Shown here: one piece after another, positions 6,599 to 13,045 of the stretch
How positions within the stretch are numbered: position 1 is the first letter of the stretch
How the letters are laid out: each line of letters opens with the position of its first letter
DNA from: SZUA-229 sp036567985
GTDB lineage: Bacteria; Pseudomonadota; Gammaproteobacteria; SZUA-229
Assembly: GCA_036567985.1 (NCBI GenBank)
Contig: DATCTK010000075.1
Location: 1-18,295 of the forward strand
DNA length: 18,295 bases
Direction of reading: 5' to 3'
Notes under the pieces: model-generated
What the model was told of the DNA's origin: nothing
Database searches by the model: none
Seen by the model: only the letters and a program-made list of their open reading frames with translations
Translations under genes and position numbers: made by a program

Positions 6599-7003
6599 AT
6601 GGCAATTAATTTTGATAAGGCATTTGGAATACACGATAAGGCGCTGCTGCTGTTTGAACGCCGCACCCAGCTGTTGTCGGAAAATATTGCCAATGCCGAT
6701 ACCCCCGGCTACAAGGCACGGGACATCGATTTTGACAAGGTACTGCAGAATGCCCAGGGACTTAACCAGGGGCAGAAGCTGAAAATGCAGGCAACCCACA
6801 AGGGGCATATTGACCCATCACAGCCGGCCTTTGCCGAGGATGTGCAATTCCGCGAAGTGGAACAGAGTGCCGCCGATGGCAATACGGTGGATGTGCAGAA
6901 AGAGAAGGCTGCGTTTGCGGAAAACTCGATGCGCTACCAGACCACCATGCACATCCTGTCAAAACGTATCAGTGGCCTGAAAAACGCGTTTAGAGGTGAA
7001 TAA
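6599..7003 (+). CDS. flgB: Flagellar basal body rod protein FlgB
   Basis: This encodes 134 aa, the usual length. FlgB is one of the proximal rod subunits that link the MS ring to the distal rod, and it is exported through the flagellar secretion system without a cleaved signal. The N-terminal rod motif is RRTQLLSENIANADTPGYKA (residues 21-40), with the DIDFDKVL segment after it. The C-terminal helix FAENSMRYQTTMHILSKRIS is the other conserved end that packs against the N-terminus. It is the first gene of the operon, 24 nt after the sigma-54 promoter, and an AGAGGA Shine-Dalgarno fixes the start. flgC begins 2 nt after its stop. Confidence 0.96.
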   Translation: MAINFDKAFGIHDKALLLFERRTQLLSENIANADTPGYKARDIDFDKVLQNAQGLNQGQKLKMQATHKGHIDPSQPAFAEDVQFREVEQSAADGNTVDVQKEKAAFAENSMRYQTTMHILSKRISGLKNAFRGE

Positions 7004-7005
7004 AC

Positions 7006-7422
7006 ATGTCCGTTTTTAAAGTATTTGATGTGGCCGGTTCCGGCATGAGTGCACAGATGTTACGCCTGAATACGGTGGCATCGAATCTGGCCAATGCAGA
7101 AACCGTCGCCGGCAGTGAGCAGGCGGTGTACAAGGCACGCCACCCGGTATTCCAGTCGGTGTTGAACGAAGTAGGGCAGCAGGACGAAATGGCCATGGTC
7201 AAGGTGAGCGGCATTGTTGAACAGGAAACTGCGGCAATTCCCCATTACCGCCCATCCCATCCGCTGGCCAATGCAGAAGGCTATGTGTACAGCCCGGATA
7301 TAGACGCGGTGACTGAAATGGCCAATATGATTTCTGCCTCACGCAGTTACCAGAATAATGTTGAAGTGTTATCCACCGCCAAAGAACTGATGCTGCGCAC
7401 CCTGCAGCTGGGTCAGGGTTAA
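7006..7422 (+). CDS. flgC: Flagellar basal body rod protein FlgC
   Basis: This encodes 138 aa, full length for FlgC, a proximal rod subunit. The N-terminal rod signature is SGMSAQMLRLNTVASNLANA (residues 12-31). The middle has the conserved AIPHYRPSHPLANAEGYVYSP-like stretch, and the C-terminus ends with the FlgC pattern TEMANMISASRSYQNNVEVL then KELMLRTLQLGQG. The spacing from flgB is 2 nt, and the AGAGGTG Shine-Dalgarno lies inside the end of flgB, so the pair is translationally coupled. No defects are seen. Confidence 0.96.
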   Translation: MSVFKVFDVAGSGMSAQMLRLNTVASNLANAETVAGSEQAVYKARHPVFQSVLNEVGQQDEMAMVKVSGIVEQETAAIPHYRPSHPLANAEGYVYSPDIDAVTEMANMISASRSYQNNVEVLSTAKELMLRTLQLGQG

Positions 7423-7450
7423 ACCGCGCAGACGATACGAGGATTAGACA

Positions 7451-8125
7451 ATGGAAATAAACAACTTTGAAAATATTCCCGGTCTGCGCACCGCGCTGGA
7501 AGGACCAAAAGGCGAGAAAGATCCAACCAAGCTTGGGCAAAATGAATTTCTTAAATTAATGACCACCCAGCTATCTAACCAGGATCCGTTCCAGCCCATG
7601 GAAAACGGTGAGTTTATGGGGCAGATCGCCCAGTTCGGTACAGTGAACGGTGTTAATGAGCTGCTCACATCGTTTCAGGATCTGGCCAGTAACCTGCAAT
7701 CCTCACAGGCACTGCAGGCTTCCAATTTAATTGGCCGCCAGGTACTGGTAAATCATAACCAGGGGCATTTACCTGCAGAAGGTAACCTGCAGGGCGCGGT
7801 GGAACTGGCATCCAGCTCCGATAATGTAGCGGTGAATGTATTCGATGCCAGTGGCGAACTGCTGGGTCGTGAAGAGCTGGGGGCACAGCCCGCGGGTTTA
7901 CTGCAGTTTAACTGGGATGGCACCACCCTGTCGGGACAGCGTGCACCCAGTGGACGTTACCGCATTGAAGTGGAGGCCAACTATGGCGGTAATACAGAAG
8001 CGCTGACACCACAGGTGGTAGATCAGGTGCGTAGCCTGACCCTGGGTGCTGCTGGGCAGCAAATGCAGGTGGAACTGGAAAATCTTGGAACCGTCGGTTT
8101 CAACCAGGTCAATCAGATTCAATAG
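7451..8125 (+). CDS. flgD: Flagellar hook cap / hook assembly protein FlgD
   Basis: This encodes 224 aa, typical. FlgD forms the temporary cap on the growing hook under which FlgE subunits polymerise, and it is discarded when the hook is done. The N-terminal part has the defining FlgD motif LGQNEFLKLMTTQLSNQDPF (about residues 29-48), then QPMENGEFMGQIAQF. The central and C-terminal parts carry the FlgD tudor and FLG-Ig-like region, with VFDASGELL, FNWDGTTLSGQRAPSGRYRI and a final LGTVGFNQVNQI typical of the family. It lies 28 nt after flgC with a GAGGA Shine-Dalgarno. Confidence 0.95.
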   Translation: MEINNFENIPGLRTALEGPKGEKDPTKLGQNEFLKLMTTQLSNQDPFQPMENGEFMGQIAQFGTVNGVNELLTSFQDLASNLQSSQALQASNLIGRQVLVNHNQGHLPAEGNLQGAVELASSSDNVAVNVFDASGELLGREELGAQPAGLLQFNWDGTTLSGQRAPSGRYRIEVEANYGGNTEALTPQVVDQVRSLTLGAAGQQMQVELENLGTVGFNQVNQIQ

Positions 8126-8203
8126 CGACGGGCGTTGCTTAACAATAACGGTGCAGTTGAGTAACTGGCCGCGTAATCAAGGTGTAGAGGCGAGGAAACA
8201 ATC

Positions 8204-9547
8204 ATGTCATTTAATATTTCACTCAGCGGGCTGAATGCCGCATCGTCAGACCTGGAAGTCACCAGTAATAATGTCGCCAATGTGGCAACCACTGGCTTTA
8301 AGGGTTCCCGTGCCGAGTTTGCCGATATCTTTGCGGCCTCGCCGTTGGGAACCACCTCCAATGCCGTTGGTGCCGGTGTGCAACTGGCTTCAGTGTCACA
8401 GCAGTTTGGTCAGGGTAATCTTGAATTCACCGAAAACACCCTTGATATGGCGGTGAGTGGTGAGGGCTTTTTCGTGATGCGCGCCAACCAGACCAACAGT
8501 GATTTAGTCTACACCCGTGCCGGTGCCTTCCAGGTGGATCGCAACGGCATGGTTGCCAACAGCGCCGGTGAGATATTGCAGGTGTTTCCTGTGAATAATG
8601 CGACCGGCAATGTATCCACCACCAGTTTGACCGGCACGGTGCCATTGCAGGTGCCCAATACCGTGGGCAGCCCCAGTGGTACGAGCGAAGTGAACCTGAA
8701 CCTTAATCTGCCATCAGACGCAGAACAGATTGCTATTACTGATATCGATGCCGCGTTCAACGCCGCGCTGGCTACCCCCGGTTCCACGGTAACGCCGCCA
8801 GTCTCCAGTTATAACAACTCCACCTCGGCCACCGTATTCGACTCACAGGGTAACTCACATATCCTCACCATGTACTTTGTGATGACTGATGATGTTAACA
8901 ATACCTGGGAAGTGCGCTCGACTATGGACGGTGTGCCCATGACCACTGCCGGTGGCCCCGCGCTCCCAGGTGATCCTTTCCCTAATGCCAGCCTGGATTT
9001 TGATGGTGCGGGTCAGCTGGATACCGCCAGCTCCACCACCGGGGGCATTCTGGATTTCGACGCCTATGATCCGGGCAATGGGGCAAACCCGATTGACCTG
9101 TCGATTAACTTTACCAACCAGGGCAATACACTGACGCAACAGACCCAGGGCGGCTTCAGTGTGCAGTCACTGAGCCAGAACGGTTATGCCACGGGTAACC
9201 TGAGTGGTATCGAAATCGATGACACCGGCCTGGTGCGCGCCAATTTCAGTAATGGCCAGACCACCGCGCTGGGCAAGGTTGCGCTGGCTCGTTTTGATAA
9301 TGCGCAGGGCCTGCGCCAGGTGGGTAATACTTCCTGGGTTGAGACGGTTGAGTCCGGCCCGGTCGTGGGCGGCGAGGCTGGCACCGGCAACTTCGGTCTG
9401 GTACAGACCGGCGCACTGGAAACCTCCAATGTGGATTTAACCAGTGAACTGGTGAACCTGATTACCGCGCAGCGTAATTTCCAGGCCAACTCAAAAGCCA
9501 TTGAAACCGCCAATACCATTACCCAGACCATTATCAATATTCGATAG
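8204..9547 (+). CDS. flgE: Flagellar hook protein FlgE
   Basis: This encodes 447 aa, within the range for FlgE. It forms the flexible hook joining rod and filament. The N-terminal D0 motif is LSGLNAASSDLEVTSNNVAN (about residues 7-26), followed by VATTGFKGSRAEFADIF. The hook D1/D2 domains follow, including TVFDSQGNSHILTMYFV and the FlgE-type NGYATGNLSGIEIDDTGLV segment. The C-terminal D0 helix LVNLITAQRNFQANSKAIET closes the protein. A 78-nt gap separates it from flgD, the largest in the operon, but I see no sigma-54 or sigma-28 site there. A GCGAGGAA Shine-Dalgarno supports the start. Confidence 0.95.
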   Translation: MSFNISLSGLNAASSDLEVTSNNVANVATTGFKGSRAEFADIFAASPLGTTSNAVGAGVQLASVSQQFGQGNLEFTENTLDMAVSGEGFFVMRANQTNSDLVYTRAGAFQVDRNGMVANSAGEILQVFPVNNATGNVSTTSLTGTVPLQVPNTVGSPSGTSEVNLNLNLPSDAEQIAITDIDAAFNAALATPGSTVTPPVSSYNNSTSATVFDSQGNSHILTMYFVMTDDVNNTWEVRSTMDGVPMTTAGGPALPGDPFPNASLDFDGAGQLDTASSTTGGILDFDAYDPGNGANPIDLSINFTNQGNTLTQQTQGGFSVQSLSQNGYATGNLSGIEIDDTGLVRANFSNGQTTALGKVALARFDNAQGLRQVGNTSWVETVESGPVVGGEAGTGNFGLVQTGALETSNVDLTSELVNLITAQRNFQANSKAIETANTITQTIINIR

Positions 9548-9587
9548 GGTTTGAGTATGCGTATGGCCATCACAGCAGGTAAAGACA

Positions 9588-10328
9588 ATGGATAAAATGC
9601 TCTACACAGCCACCAACGGCGCACGACAGGCGATGCAGGCACAGACCACGATTTCCCATAATCTGGCCAATGTCAGCACCGTCGGTTTTAAATCGCATTT
9701 TAATACCTTTACCAGCTGGCACGTTGAAGGCCCCGGTTTAAACACGCGGGTGATGAACCAGCAGTCGGCGGATGACATTGATTTATCCCCGGGCTCGATT
9801 GTAAAAACCGAGCGTGAACTGGATGTGGCGATTAACGGCGAGGGTTTTATTGCGGTACAAACTGCCACCGGTGAAGAAGCCTATACCCGTGCCGGTGATT
9901 TGCGTTTGGACAGTGTGGGGCGACTCACCACGGGCCAGGGGCATCTGGTAATCGGCAATGCCGGGCCAATTGCATTGCCACCGGCGGAAAAAATTGATAT
10001 CGGTTTCGACGGCACCATCAGCATTCGCCCGGTGGGGCAGGAAGCCAATGCGATGGTGATTGCCGAGCGCATCAAGCTGGTTAATCCCGATGTTACCCAG
10101 TTGACTAAAACCGATGACGGCCTGTTTCAACTGCGCAGTGGTTTACTGCAACCTGCCGCCCCCGATGTGCACCTGGAATCCGGCATGCTGGAGCAGAGCA
10201 ATGTAAATGCGGTGGGGCAGATGATCGAGCTGATTTCAAATGCACGGCAATTTGAAACCAATATTAAATTAATGCAGGAAGCCAAGTCGAACGATGAAGT
10301 TTCTGCAAGATTATTGCGCAACAGTTAG
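9588..10328 (+). CDS. flgF: Flagellar basal body rod protein FlgF
   Basis: This encodes 246 aa, the usual length. FlgF is a rod subunit at the junction of proximal and distal rod. The N-terminal rod motif is RQAMQAQTTISHNLANVSTV (about residues 13-32), followed by GFKSHFNTF. Further conserved features are the ELDVAINGEGFIAVQT hook-type turn and AYTRAGDLRLDSVGRLTT. The C-terminal helix VNAVGQMIELISNARQFETN matches the family end. It is more FlgF-like than FlgG-like: it lacks the long NVEE-LVNMI ending seen in the next gene and is shorter. It lies 40 nt after flgE, with an AGGTAAAG Shine-Dalgarno. Confidence 0.94.
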   Translation: MDKMLYTATNGARQAMQAQTTISHNLANVSTVGFKSHFNTFTSWHVEGPGLNTRVMNQQSADDIDLSPGSIVKTERELDVAINGEGFIAVQTATGEEAYTRAGDLRLDSVGRLTTGQGHLVIGNAGPIALPPAEKIDIGFDGTISIRPVGQEANAMVIAERIKLVNPDVTQLTKTDDGLFQLRSGLLQPAAPDVHLESGMLEQSNVNAVGQMIELISNARQFETNIKLMQEAKSNDEVSARLLRNS

Positions 10329-10358
10329 GCGTATAGCGCGTAACCCGGAGAAGTAATT

Positions 10359-11144
10359 ATGAATCCCGCATTATGGATTTCCAAAACAGGTTTAGACGCA
10401 CAGCAAACACGGCTGTCAGTTATTTCCAATAACCTGGCCAATGTAAACACCACCGGTTTCAAACGGGACCAGGCGATTTTTCAGGATCTGATTTACCAGA
10501 ACAAACGTCAGGCCGGCGGCCAGACCACCGAAGACACCCGCTTGCCGTCCGGCCTGTCGCTGGGCACCGGGGTGCGCGTAGTGGCCACGGAAAAACTGCA
10601 TACCCAGGGCAATATCACGCAGACTGGCAAGCCACTGGATATGGCGATTCTGGGTCGCGGTTTCTTCCAGATCCAGCAGGCCGACGGTTCGGTTTCCTAT
10701 ACCCGCGACGGCAGCTTCCAGCTGGATGCGGATGGCCAGGTGGTGACCTCACAGGGGCAGCTGCTGCAACCGTCGCTGACCATTCCCTCGGACACGCAAA
10801 GCATCACCATCGGTCAGGATGGTGTGGTGTCGGTGATTACCGGCAACGACACCGCGCCCACGCAGATCGGCAATATACAGCTGGCCGACTTCGTTAACCC
10901 GTCGGGTCTGCAGCCGGAAGGCAATAACCTGTTTACCGAAACCGCCTCCAGTGGTTCACCGCTGGTGGGCACGCCGGGGCTGAATGGCCTGGGTAACCTG
11001 GAAAGCGGTTCGGTTGAAACCTCCAATGTGAATGTGGTGGAAGAGCTGGTGAATATGATCGAAACCCAGCGCGCCTATGAAATGAATTCCAAGGTCATTT
11101 CCACCACCGACCAGATGCTGCAATACGTTGGCAATAACCTGTAG
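10359..11144 (+). CDS. flgG: Flagellar basal body distal rod protein FlgG
   Basis: This encodes 261 aa, the near-invariant FlgG length (about 260). FlgG polymerises into the distal rod that passes through the P and L rings. The N-terminal motif is KTGLDAQQTRLSVISNNLAN (residues 10-29), followed by VNTTGFKRDQAIFQDL, the most conserved stretch of the family. The middle has KPLDMAILGRGFFQIQ and SYTRDGSFQLDADGQVVT. The C-terminus is NVNVVEELVNMIETQRAYEM followed by the SKVISTTDQMLQYV helix. It lies 30 nt after flgF with a CGGAGAAG Shine-Dalgarno. No defects are seen. Confidence 0.96.
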   Translation: MNPALWISKTGLDAQQTRLSVISNNLANVNTTGFKRDQAIFQDLIYQNKRQAGGQTTEDTRLPSGLSLGTGVRVVATEKLHTQGNITQTGKPLDMAILGRGFFQIQQADGSVSYTRDGSFQLDADGQVVTSQGQLLQPSLTIPSDTQSITIGQDGVVSVITGNDTAPTQIGNIQLADFVNPSGLQPEGNNLFTETASSGSPLVGTPGLNGLGNLESGSVETSNVNVVEELVNMIETQRAYEMNSKVISTTDQMLQYVGNNL

Positions 11145-11165
11145 GGTATGACACAGAGGTGGCTT

Positions 11166-11846
11166 ATGAAAATGCTCAAGTTATTTAAACTGCTGTTACT
11201 GCTGACACTGTCATCACTATACGGTTGTGCAACTGTGCCACAGGAACTGACTGAGTTCGAACCGATTGTAAGGCCGGTAGCGCCTGCGCCGCCGACCTAT
11301 AATAAAGGCTCGTTATTCCAGACCAATAGCCTGTCGATGTTTCAGGACCCGAAACCCTATCGCATCGGTGATGTGCTAACCATCAAGTTGCAGGAAAGCA
11401 CCAGCGCCAGCAAATCTGCCGGTACCAGTACCTCCAAGGAAGAAGACATCAGCATGGGTACGCCAACCATTTTTGGCCGCAACCCAACCTATAACGGTGA
11501 TGATGTGCTGGGAATGAATATTGCGCCGCAGCGGGAATTCAACGGCGAAGCCGACAGTTCGCAGAGCAACAGCCTGAGTGGTGAGATCACTGTTACCGTG
11601 GTGGATGTGTTGCCCAATAACAACCTGGTGGTGCAGGGTGAAAAATGGTTTACCCTGAATCAGGGCAAGGAATACATCCGCATCGCCGGGGTGATACGCC
11701 CGCAGGATGTATCGCCAAATAATACCCTGCCATCCTCCAAACTGGCGGATGCGCAAATCGCCTACAGCGGTGAAGGTTTTCTGGCAGACGCCAATAACCA
11801 GGGCTGGTTCGGGCAGTTTCTTAACAGCAAGTGGTGGCCGTTCTAG
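11166..11846 (+). CDS. flgH: Flagellar L-ring lipoprotein FlgH
   Basis: FlgH forms the L-ring, the outer-membrane bushing around the rod. I prefer the ATG at 11166 (226 aa), preceded by AGAGGTGG with good spacing, over the in-frame ATG at 11148, which lies 3 nt after flgG and has a weak ribosome site. The N-terminus is a lipoprotein signal: basic residues, a leucine-rich core, and the lipobox LYGC, with the acylated cysteine at residue 21. FlgH motifs are SLFQTNSLSMFQDPKPYRIGD, the DVLTIKLQESTSASKSA strand, SGEITVTVVDVLPNNNLVVQ, EKWFTLNQGKEYIRIAGVIR (near the family signature), and a C-terminal WFGQFLNSKWWPF. flgI should follow but does not; the operon ends here in a repeat region. Confidence 0.93.
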   Translation: MKMLKLFKLLLLLTLSSLYGCATVPQELTEFEPIVRPVAPAPPTYNKGSLFQTNSLSMFQDPKPYRIGDVLTIKLQESTSASKSAGTSTSKEEDISMGTPTIFGRNPTYNGDDVLGMNIAPQREFNGEADSSQSNSLSGEITVTVVDVLPNNNLVVQGEKWFTLNQGKEYIRIAGVIRPQDVSPNNTLPSSKLADAQIAYSGEGFLADANNQGWFGQFLNSKWWPF

Positions 11847-11853
11847 GCACTGC

Positions 11854-11961
11854 TAATAATTCGGGGTCATAATAATTCGGGGTCAGAGTAACATCTCCCG
11901 TACAAGGCTAATTAAATCACGTGTGGACGAAATGAGATGTTACTCTGACCCCGAATTATTA
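11854..11961. repeat. Palindromic element 1 (MITE/REPIN-like)
   Basis: Perfect 28-bp inverted arms (11870-11897 and 11934-11961) enclose a 36-nt spacer. The arms contain AATTCGGGGTCAGAGTAACA. The left arm is preceded by a perfect 16-nt tandem copy of its own start, TAATAATTCGGGGTCA, at 11854-11869. It lies 7 nt after the flgH stop. The same 20-nt core recurs in element 2 at 17976-18084. I remember GGGGTCAGAGTAA repeats near REP-associated tyrosine transposases (recollection, not searched); no transposase is present here. Confidence 0.8.
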
Positions 11962-12332
11962 CACGGCACGAAGCCATGTGTTTTCAGTTTGTAGCAGCAG
12001 TTATTGGTCAGGGAAGACTTTTTTTAATTCGATAAGTTAATGCTGCGTGTCTGAAAATGCATTGGCTTTTTTGCAGTCTTTAGTCGGTAGTCATTGGTCT
12101 TTTGTCTAATGACATCTCGAGTAGGGTGGATCAAGCGTTAGCGGATCCACCTGATTCCCATACAAATTCCCTATGCACGTAAATATTGGGAGATAGTACT
12201 CTGGCCAGAATTGAGCCAGTTTTTTTATACCATGCTTTAAAAGCACTCTGTGATAATCAACTTCTAATGCGATAGTTCAAATTAACCTTCATGATGAAAT
12301 TGCCTGTGCTGTTTCGCCTTTCTGGCGACTGT

Positions 12333-12358
12333 CTTCTTTGTCAACAGCGACAAAGAAG
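12333..12358. repeat. Short palindrome (CTTCTTTGTC)
   Basis: CTTCTTTGTC (12333-12342) and GACAAAGAAG (12349-12358) form a perfect 10-bp stem with a 6-nt loop. It has the look of a common intergenic hairpin and no T-tract follows. Confidence 0.6.
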
Positions 12359-12381
12359 TCAGCAAGAAAACGCCGTTCCCG

Positions 12382-12568
12382 GTCACTTGCCCGCAAAAAG
12401 CGGCGGGTTCCCGAAAATGCTATGAAGCGGTATTTTGCTTTGGATAAGTTTATTGATTGAACTGTCTTCGTTGCCGGGTCGTGCTGGAGTGCCGTCCAGG
12501 CACATCATCACTCAAAATCACATCCCTGTGATTTTGCCCCTGCGTAGAAAGCATTTTCGGCAAGTGAC
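12382..12568. repeat. Long-range inverted repeat, one arm split by 21 nt
   Basis: The right arm AGCATTTTCGGCAAGTGAC (12550-12568) is the exact reverse complement of 12382-12391 joined to 12413-12421. The left arm is interrupted by a 21-nt segment at 12392-12412 that holds its own CCGC-AAAAA-GCGG hairpin. The loop between the arms is 128 nt. Confidence 0.6.
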
Positions 12569-12619
12569 AGGGAAGGTTGTCGCAAGCCCATCGTTTGAAA
12601 AGTAATTTGTCCGTGCGCT

Positions 12620-12645
12620 CGTTCCCACGCTCCCGCGTGGGAACG
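12620..12645. repeat. REP-like palindrome (CGTTCCCACGC)
   Basis: CGTTCCCACGC (12620-12630) and GCGTGGGAACG (12635-12645) form a perfect 11-bp stem with a 4-nt loop. This is a widespread intergenic palindrome in gammaproteobacteria as I recall it. Confidence 0.7.
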
Positions 12646-12651
12646 TATACG

Positions 12652-12672
12652 AAAAGGGTAGCGTCCCCTTTT
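12652..12672. terminator. Possible bidirectional terminator hairpin
   Basis: AAAAGGG (12652-12658) pairs with CCCTTTT (12666-12672) over a 7-nt loop, with one more T after it. The A/T tracts are part of the stem on both strands, as in small bidirectional terminators. The stem is short, so this is tentative. Confidence 0.35.
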
Positions 12673-12684
12673 TGGTACAGTGTT

Positions 12685-12764
12685 GTAGGTTGGGGTGACG
12701 CAGGAACCCCAACGATATCGGTCATATTGACTGAAGTTGGGGTTCGTTCCTTACCCCAACCTAC
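12685..12764. repeat. Nested four-arm palindrome (REPIN-like doublet)
   Basis: Four related arms: GTAGGTTGGGGT (12685-12696), GAACCCCAAC (12704-12713), GTTGGGGTTC (12736-12745) and ACCCCAACCTAC (12753-12764). The outer pair matches over 12 bp and the inner pair over 10 bp. Neighbouring arms can also pair, giving two small hairpins in opposite orientation. That is the architecture of a REP doublet. Confidence 0.7.
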
Positions 12765-12926
12765 GATTTGCGTCCTACAGTCCACCCCCACAGGCCGCTT
12801 TCCCGGTCGGTTTTTCCCCTGAAAAATGACTATACTTTGTGTATTAACTTTTGCTAATAAATTCAATCTCAATAAAAACAACAACTTAGCATGGTCCGGC
12901 GGGTCGATTTTTTCGTGAAATTTAGT

Positions 12927-12953
12927 TAAAGGTATTTTTCCGGCGGCCGATAC
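12927..12953 (+). promoter_or_regulatory. Sigma-28 (FliA) promoter of fliC
   Basis: The sequence reads TAAAGGTA, 11 nt (12935-12945), GCCGATAC. This is 13 of 16 matches to TAAAGTTT-N11-GCCGATAA with exact spacing, and the -10 box is the same as that of flgM. The predicted transcript start is near 12960, giving a leader of about 86 nt. Confidence 0.9.
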
Positions 12954-12966
12954 ATTCACTGAGAAC

Positions 12967-13029
12967 GAATTAACCCTAATTCGCTGATACAAGTCGTAAC
13001 CCTTCAGTCGACTTGCAAGGCGACTGAAG
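12967..13029 (+). promoter_or_regulatory. Structured 5' leader of the fliC mRNA
   Basis: Two hairpins lie between the predicted transcript start and the start codon. The first is GAATTA-ACCC-TAATTC (12967-12982), near the 5' end of the RNA. The second is CTTCAGTCG (13002-13010) with CGACTGAAG (13021-13029), a perfect 9-bp stem ending 4 nt before the AGGAG Shine-Dalgarno (13034-13038). Such leaders often stabilise abundant mRNAs; the role here is inferred. Confidence 0.55.
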
Positions 13030-13045
13030 CATCAGGAGACATACC

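Larger units (their letters stand above)
11847..13045. other. 1.2-kb non-coding repeat island between flgH and fliC
   Basis: I see no credible gene in this stretch, where flgI, flgJ, flgK and flgL would normally be. It contains palindromic element 1 (11854-11961), a GGTGGATC inverted repeat (12125-12132 with 12144-12151), a 10-bp hairpin (12333-12358), a split long-range inverted repeat (12382-12568), an 11-bp REP-like hairpin (12620-12645), a 7-bp hairpin with terminal Ts (12652-12672), a nested four-arm repeat (12685-12764), and then the fliC promoter and leader. Open reading frames here lack family patterns and run through the palindromes. Confidence 0.75.

Noticed and set aside
12577..12822. 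81-codon open frame on the plus strand in the repeat island
   Set aside because: It is made largely of translated palindromes (12620-12645, 12685-12764) and mirrors the minus-strand frame.
12450..12992. 180-codon open frame on the minus strand between flgH and fliC
   Set aside because: It runs through three palindromic repeats and the fliC promoter, has no recognisable domain or credible ribosome site, and its composition follows the repeats.
11854..13045. CRISPR array or retron in the repeat island
   Set aside because: Repeats are palindromes of different families with no regular repeat-spacer period, and there is no cas gene or reverse transcriptase nearby.
11847..13045. Decayed flgI, flgJ, flgK or flgL remnants
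   Set aside because: I looked for rod/hook N-terminal motifs (SNN-AN---TGY type) and P-ring patterns in all frames by eye and saw none; a profile search would be needed to exclude very decayed pieces.
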